Part shown: positions 62,049 through 64,000 of the stretch, in pieces
Layout of the letters: every line of letters starts with the position of its first letter
Position numbering within the stretch: the stretch's first letter is position 1
Assembly: GCF_902498845.1 (NCBI RefSeq)
Contig: NZ_CABVLM010000003.1
Coordinates: 186,001 to 250,000 of the forward strand
Direction of reading: 5' to 3'
DNA length: 64,000 bases
Origin: Pseudoalteromonas rhizosphaerae
Lineage (GTDB): Bacteria > Pseudomonadota > Gammaproteobacteria > Enterobacterales > Alteromonadaceae
Notes under the pieces: model-generated
Database searches by the model: none
The model's input: the letters and a program-made list of their open reading frames with translations, nothing else
What the model was told of the DNA's origin: nothing
Made by a program: the position numbers and the translations under genes

Positions 62049-63085
62049 GCTTGCTCCTTGGCATTATTAATAGCCAGGGGCAGCACTAACTTGACCCGAA
62101 AAATATCACCTCGTGTTGTCATTGTCAGCTTTGCATGACCTTGATAATAAAGATCTAACCGCTGGCGAATATTATTCAGTGCCATACCATTTCCTGAGCG
62201 TTTTTGCTGCTGCGACGAGATTGGGTTTTCAACTAAAATGACTAACGAGCGTTTACTAATATGTAACTCGACATAAATTATAGCGCCAGTCAATGAAGGC
62301 TCAACACCGTGACAAACAGCATTCTCTAGCAGTGGTTGTAATGTTAAGCACGGAATAGTTATCTCTGGCAATTGCTCCGGTAATTGCCAGTTGACTTGTA
62401 AACGATCAGCAAACCGCCAACTTTCAAGCGCAATATATTGCTGAGTCAGTGCTATTTCATCACTTAGTGCAGTCTCTTTCCCCACTCGCATTGCCGCTTG
62501 AGATAATGCCGCGAGCGCTAAAATCGCTTGCTCTGCAGCTTGAGGATCATAATGTGTAAGCTCCGCTGCGGTATTGAGGCTGTTGTATAAAAAATGCGGA
62601 CGAATACGTGCCTGTAAGGCATCTAGCTCTGCGCGAGCCAACGCATTAGTTTGCTGGTCTTTTTCAAAATGAATAGTTAAAAATTGAATAAATAATGCGG
62701 TGACTAAAAAAGCGACTAATAAGTTTCTTAAAATAAACTGATAAGTATGTTGTTGTGCAATAAAGTCGCCTCCATAGGCCACTAACAATCCGCTGAAAAC
62801 CGCCGTTGTAAGTAGTAATGAAGCCATTAAAGCACTTAATTGCCAAGGCTGACTCAAGTATGCAAGTGGTTTACGTAGTAAGTAAAGCCAAGTTAGACTA
62901 GACAAAAATGTGAGATGTAAAAACAGGCTGATCCCGCCGAGGCGGATCCAAATATCATCCGCAGTTGCAGGAGCGAAAGCTAGTATAGTGGCGATAACTT
63001 GCGCAACGACTAAAATAGCAAGTACGCCGCGTTCTTTAAACAGCGCCGCAAAAAGCAAAGTATTGGTTTGCACCGACTTGCTCAT
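62045..63085 (-). CDS. LytS/AlgZ-type sensor histidine kinase
   Basis: A 346-residue membrane kinase with about four N-terminal helices. RIRPHFLYNSLNTAAELTHYD is the His_kinase (PF06580) phosphoacceptor, and an HATPase domain follows with LLENAVCHGVEP and NGMALNNIRQRL. Equivalent to AlgZ (FimS). AAGGAG lies before ATG 63085. Operon with the LytTR regulator. Confidence 0.9.
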   Translation of the reverse strand: MSKSVQTNTLLFAALFKERGVLAILVVAQVIATILAFAPATADDIWIRLGGISLFLHLTFLSSLTWLYLLRKPLAYLSQPWQLSALMASLLLTTAVFSGLLVAYGGDFIAQQHTYQFILRNLLVAFLVTALFIQFLTIHFEKDQQTNALARAELDALQARIRPHFLYNSLNTAAELTHYDPQAAEQAILALAALSQAAMRVGKETALSDEIALTQQYIALESWRFADRLQVNWQLPEQLPEITIPCLTLQPLLENAVCHGVEPSLTGAIIYVELHISKRSLVILVENPISSQQQKRSGNGMALNNIRQRLDLYYQGHAKLTMTTRGDIFRVKLVLPLAINNAKEQA

Positions 63086-63123
63086 TGCGCGCTCCTTAAA
63101 AATGTCCTGTCAGTACGCTAAGG

Positions 63124-64000
63124 TTAGCGTAGCTCAACGGGTACAGCAAATACGATATTTTCTACTTCGCCTGGGTTTTCAATAACCTGTTTACCGCCTA
63201 ATTCTTTAAGGCGGTTAATCACTTGTTGTACAAGCACTTCAGGGGCTGATGCACCCGCGGTAACACCAACCGCATTGACATTAGCAAACCATTGATCTTC
63301 AACATTACTGGCGTCATCAATTAAGTAAGCAACAGTACCCATTTTATCAGCAAGTTCACGTAACCGATTTGAATTTGAGCTATTTTTAGCACCAACAACT
63401 AATAACACATCTACTTTATCAGCTAAGTCACGTACCGCATCTTGGCGATTTTGTGTGGCGTAACAAATATCGTCTTTACGTGGGCCATCAATCGCTGGAA
63501 ACTTACTTCTTAAGCCATCTATAACATCTGCGGTATCATCTACCGATAATGTAGTTTGGCTACAATAAAATAAGTTATTTGGATTTTTCACGTTTAGTTT
63601 GGCAACATCTTCAGGCGTTTCAACTAAATAAATACCACCTTTAGCGTTATCGTATTGCCCCATGGTGCCTTCAACTTCAGGGTGACCATGATGACCAATT
63701 AAAATACACTCGATACCTTTACGACTAGCGCGGGTCACTTCCATATGCACTTTAGTGACCAATGGACATGTTGCATCAAATACTTTTAAATCTCGACGCT
63801 TAGCTTCACTGCGTACAGCTTGTGACACGCCATGGGCACTAAAAATAACAATGCTGTCGTCTGGCACTTGATCCAATTCTTCAACAAACACCGCACCACG
63901 TCTTTTCAAACCATCTACCACGTAGCGGTTATGGACAACTTCATGGCGCACATAGATCGGTTTTTCAAAGATATCTAACGCACGTTCAACGATACTAATC
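63124..64000 (-). CDS. ispH: 4-hydroxy-3-methylbut-2-enyl diphosphate reductase (partial, 5' end outside)
   Basis: At least 292 residues; the frame is open at base 64000 and the N-terminus, with the first Fe-S Cys, is missing. [30 protein letters not shown] joins the visible start of the C-terminal part. [53 protein letters not shown] and NSSNSNRL are IspH signatures. Two of the three cluster Cys are seen. Last enzyme of the MEP isoprenoid pathway. Confidence 0.96.
   Translation of the reverse strand, partial: ISIVERALDIFEKPIYVRHEVVHNRYVVDGLKRRGAVFVEELDQVPDDSIVIFSAHGVSQAVRSEAKRRDLKVFDATCPLVTKVHMEVTRASRKGIECILIGHHGHPEVEGTMGQYDNAKGGIYLVETPEDVAKLNVKNPNNLFYCSQTTLSVDDTADVIDGLRSKFPAIDGPRKDDICYATQNRQDAVRDLADKVDVLLVVGAKNSSNSNRLRELADKMGTVAYLIDDASNVEDQWFANVNAVGVTAGASAPEVLVQQVINRLKELGGKQVIENPGEVENIVFAVPVELR

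Overview
The window reads as a chromosomal segment of a marine gammaproteobacterium of the Alteromonadales, most likely Pseudoalteromonas or a close relative. This is inferred from the order and sequence of core genes: rpsP-rimM-trmD-rplS beside convergent pheA and tyrA, ffh/ypjD/CorC-like, rluD-pgeF-clpB opposite bamD, rnt/motY for a sodium-driven flagellum, a pilVWXY1E block below ispH, and a tmRNA whose tag ends ANDDNYSLAA. No database search was possible; family names rest on motifs and remembered family sequences.

Bases 1-16171 hold one giant minus-strand gene whose 3' end lies outside the window. It encodes at least 5390 residues: a Sec signal peptide, an N-terminal domain, Ig-like domains, a few RTX nonapeptides, five 100-residue repeats, seven 104-residue repeats and a long cadherin-like region carrying a 2850-bp higher-order duplication. 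No plus-strand gene is credible here; the long plus-strand frames are antisense shadows.

Bases 16250-21164 continue on the minus strand as an accessory cluster: a phage-tail-collar protein with G9 and G8 tracts, an unknown 164-residue protein, a formyltransferase, a PRMT-like methyltransferase with a perfect FNR-type box upstream, and an N-terminally extended PhyH-type Fe(II)/2-oxoglutarate oxygenase. Divergent from these, on the plus strand, lie an HEAGH metalloprotein, an unknown protein and a lectin of the Microcystis viridis lectin (MVL) family. This cluster, next to the giant surface protein, is my best candidate for an undescribed system.

Bases 23169-53800 are mostly core genome: TauE exporter, ssrA, a DUF342/FapA protein, rnt, motY, an EamA transporter, an aromatic amino acid permease with a TyrR-like box, a GGDEF-EAL protein, pheA behind a phenylalanine-rich leader peptide and attenuator, tyrA, the ribosomal protein/tRNA methylase operon, ffh, ypjD, a CorC-like protein, an MscS channel, an SLT lipoprotein, gshA, a PAS chemoreceptor, clpB with a sigma32-like promoter, pgeF, rluD and bamD.

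Bases 53855-64000 hold glnB and a type IV pilus minor pilin locus: two GspH/FimT-type pseudopilins on the plus strand converge on pilV-pilW-pilX-pilY1-pilE. An AlgZ/AlgR-like LytTR two-component system and a partial ispH lie above the pilus operon. Together the window is rich in surface and signalling functions (giant adhesin, pili, c-di-GMP enzyme, chemoreceptor) set in a housekeeping backbone.
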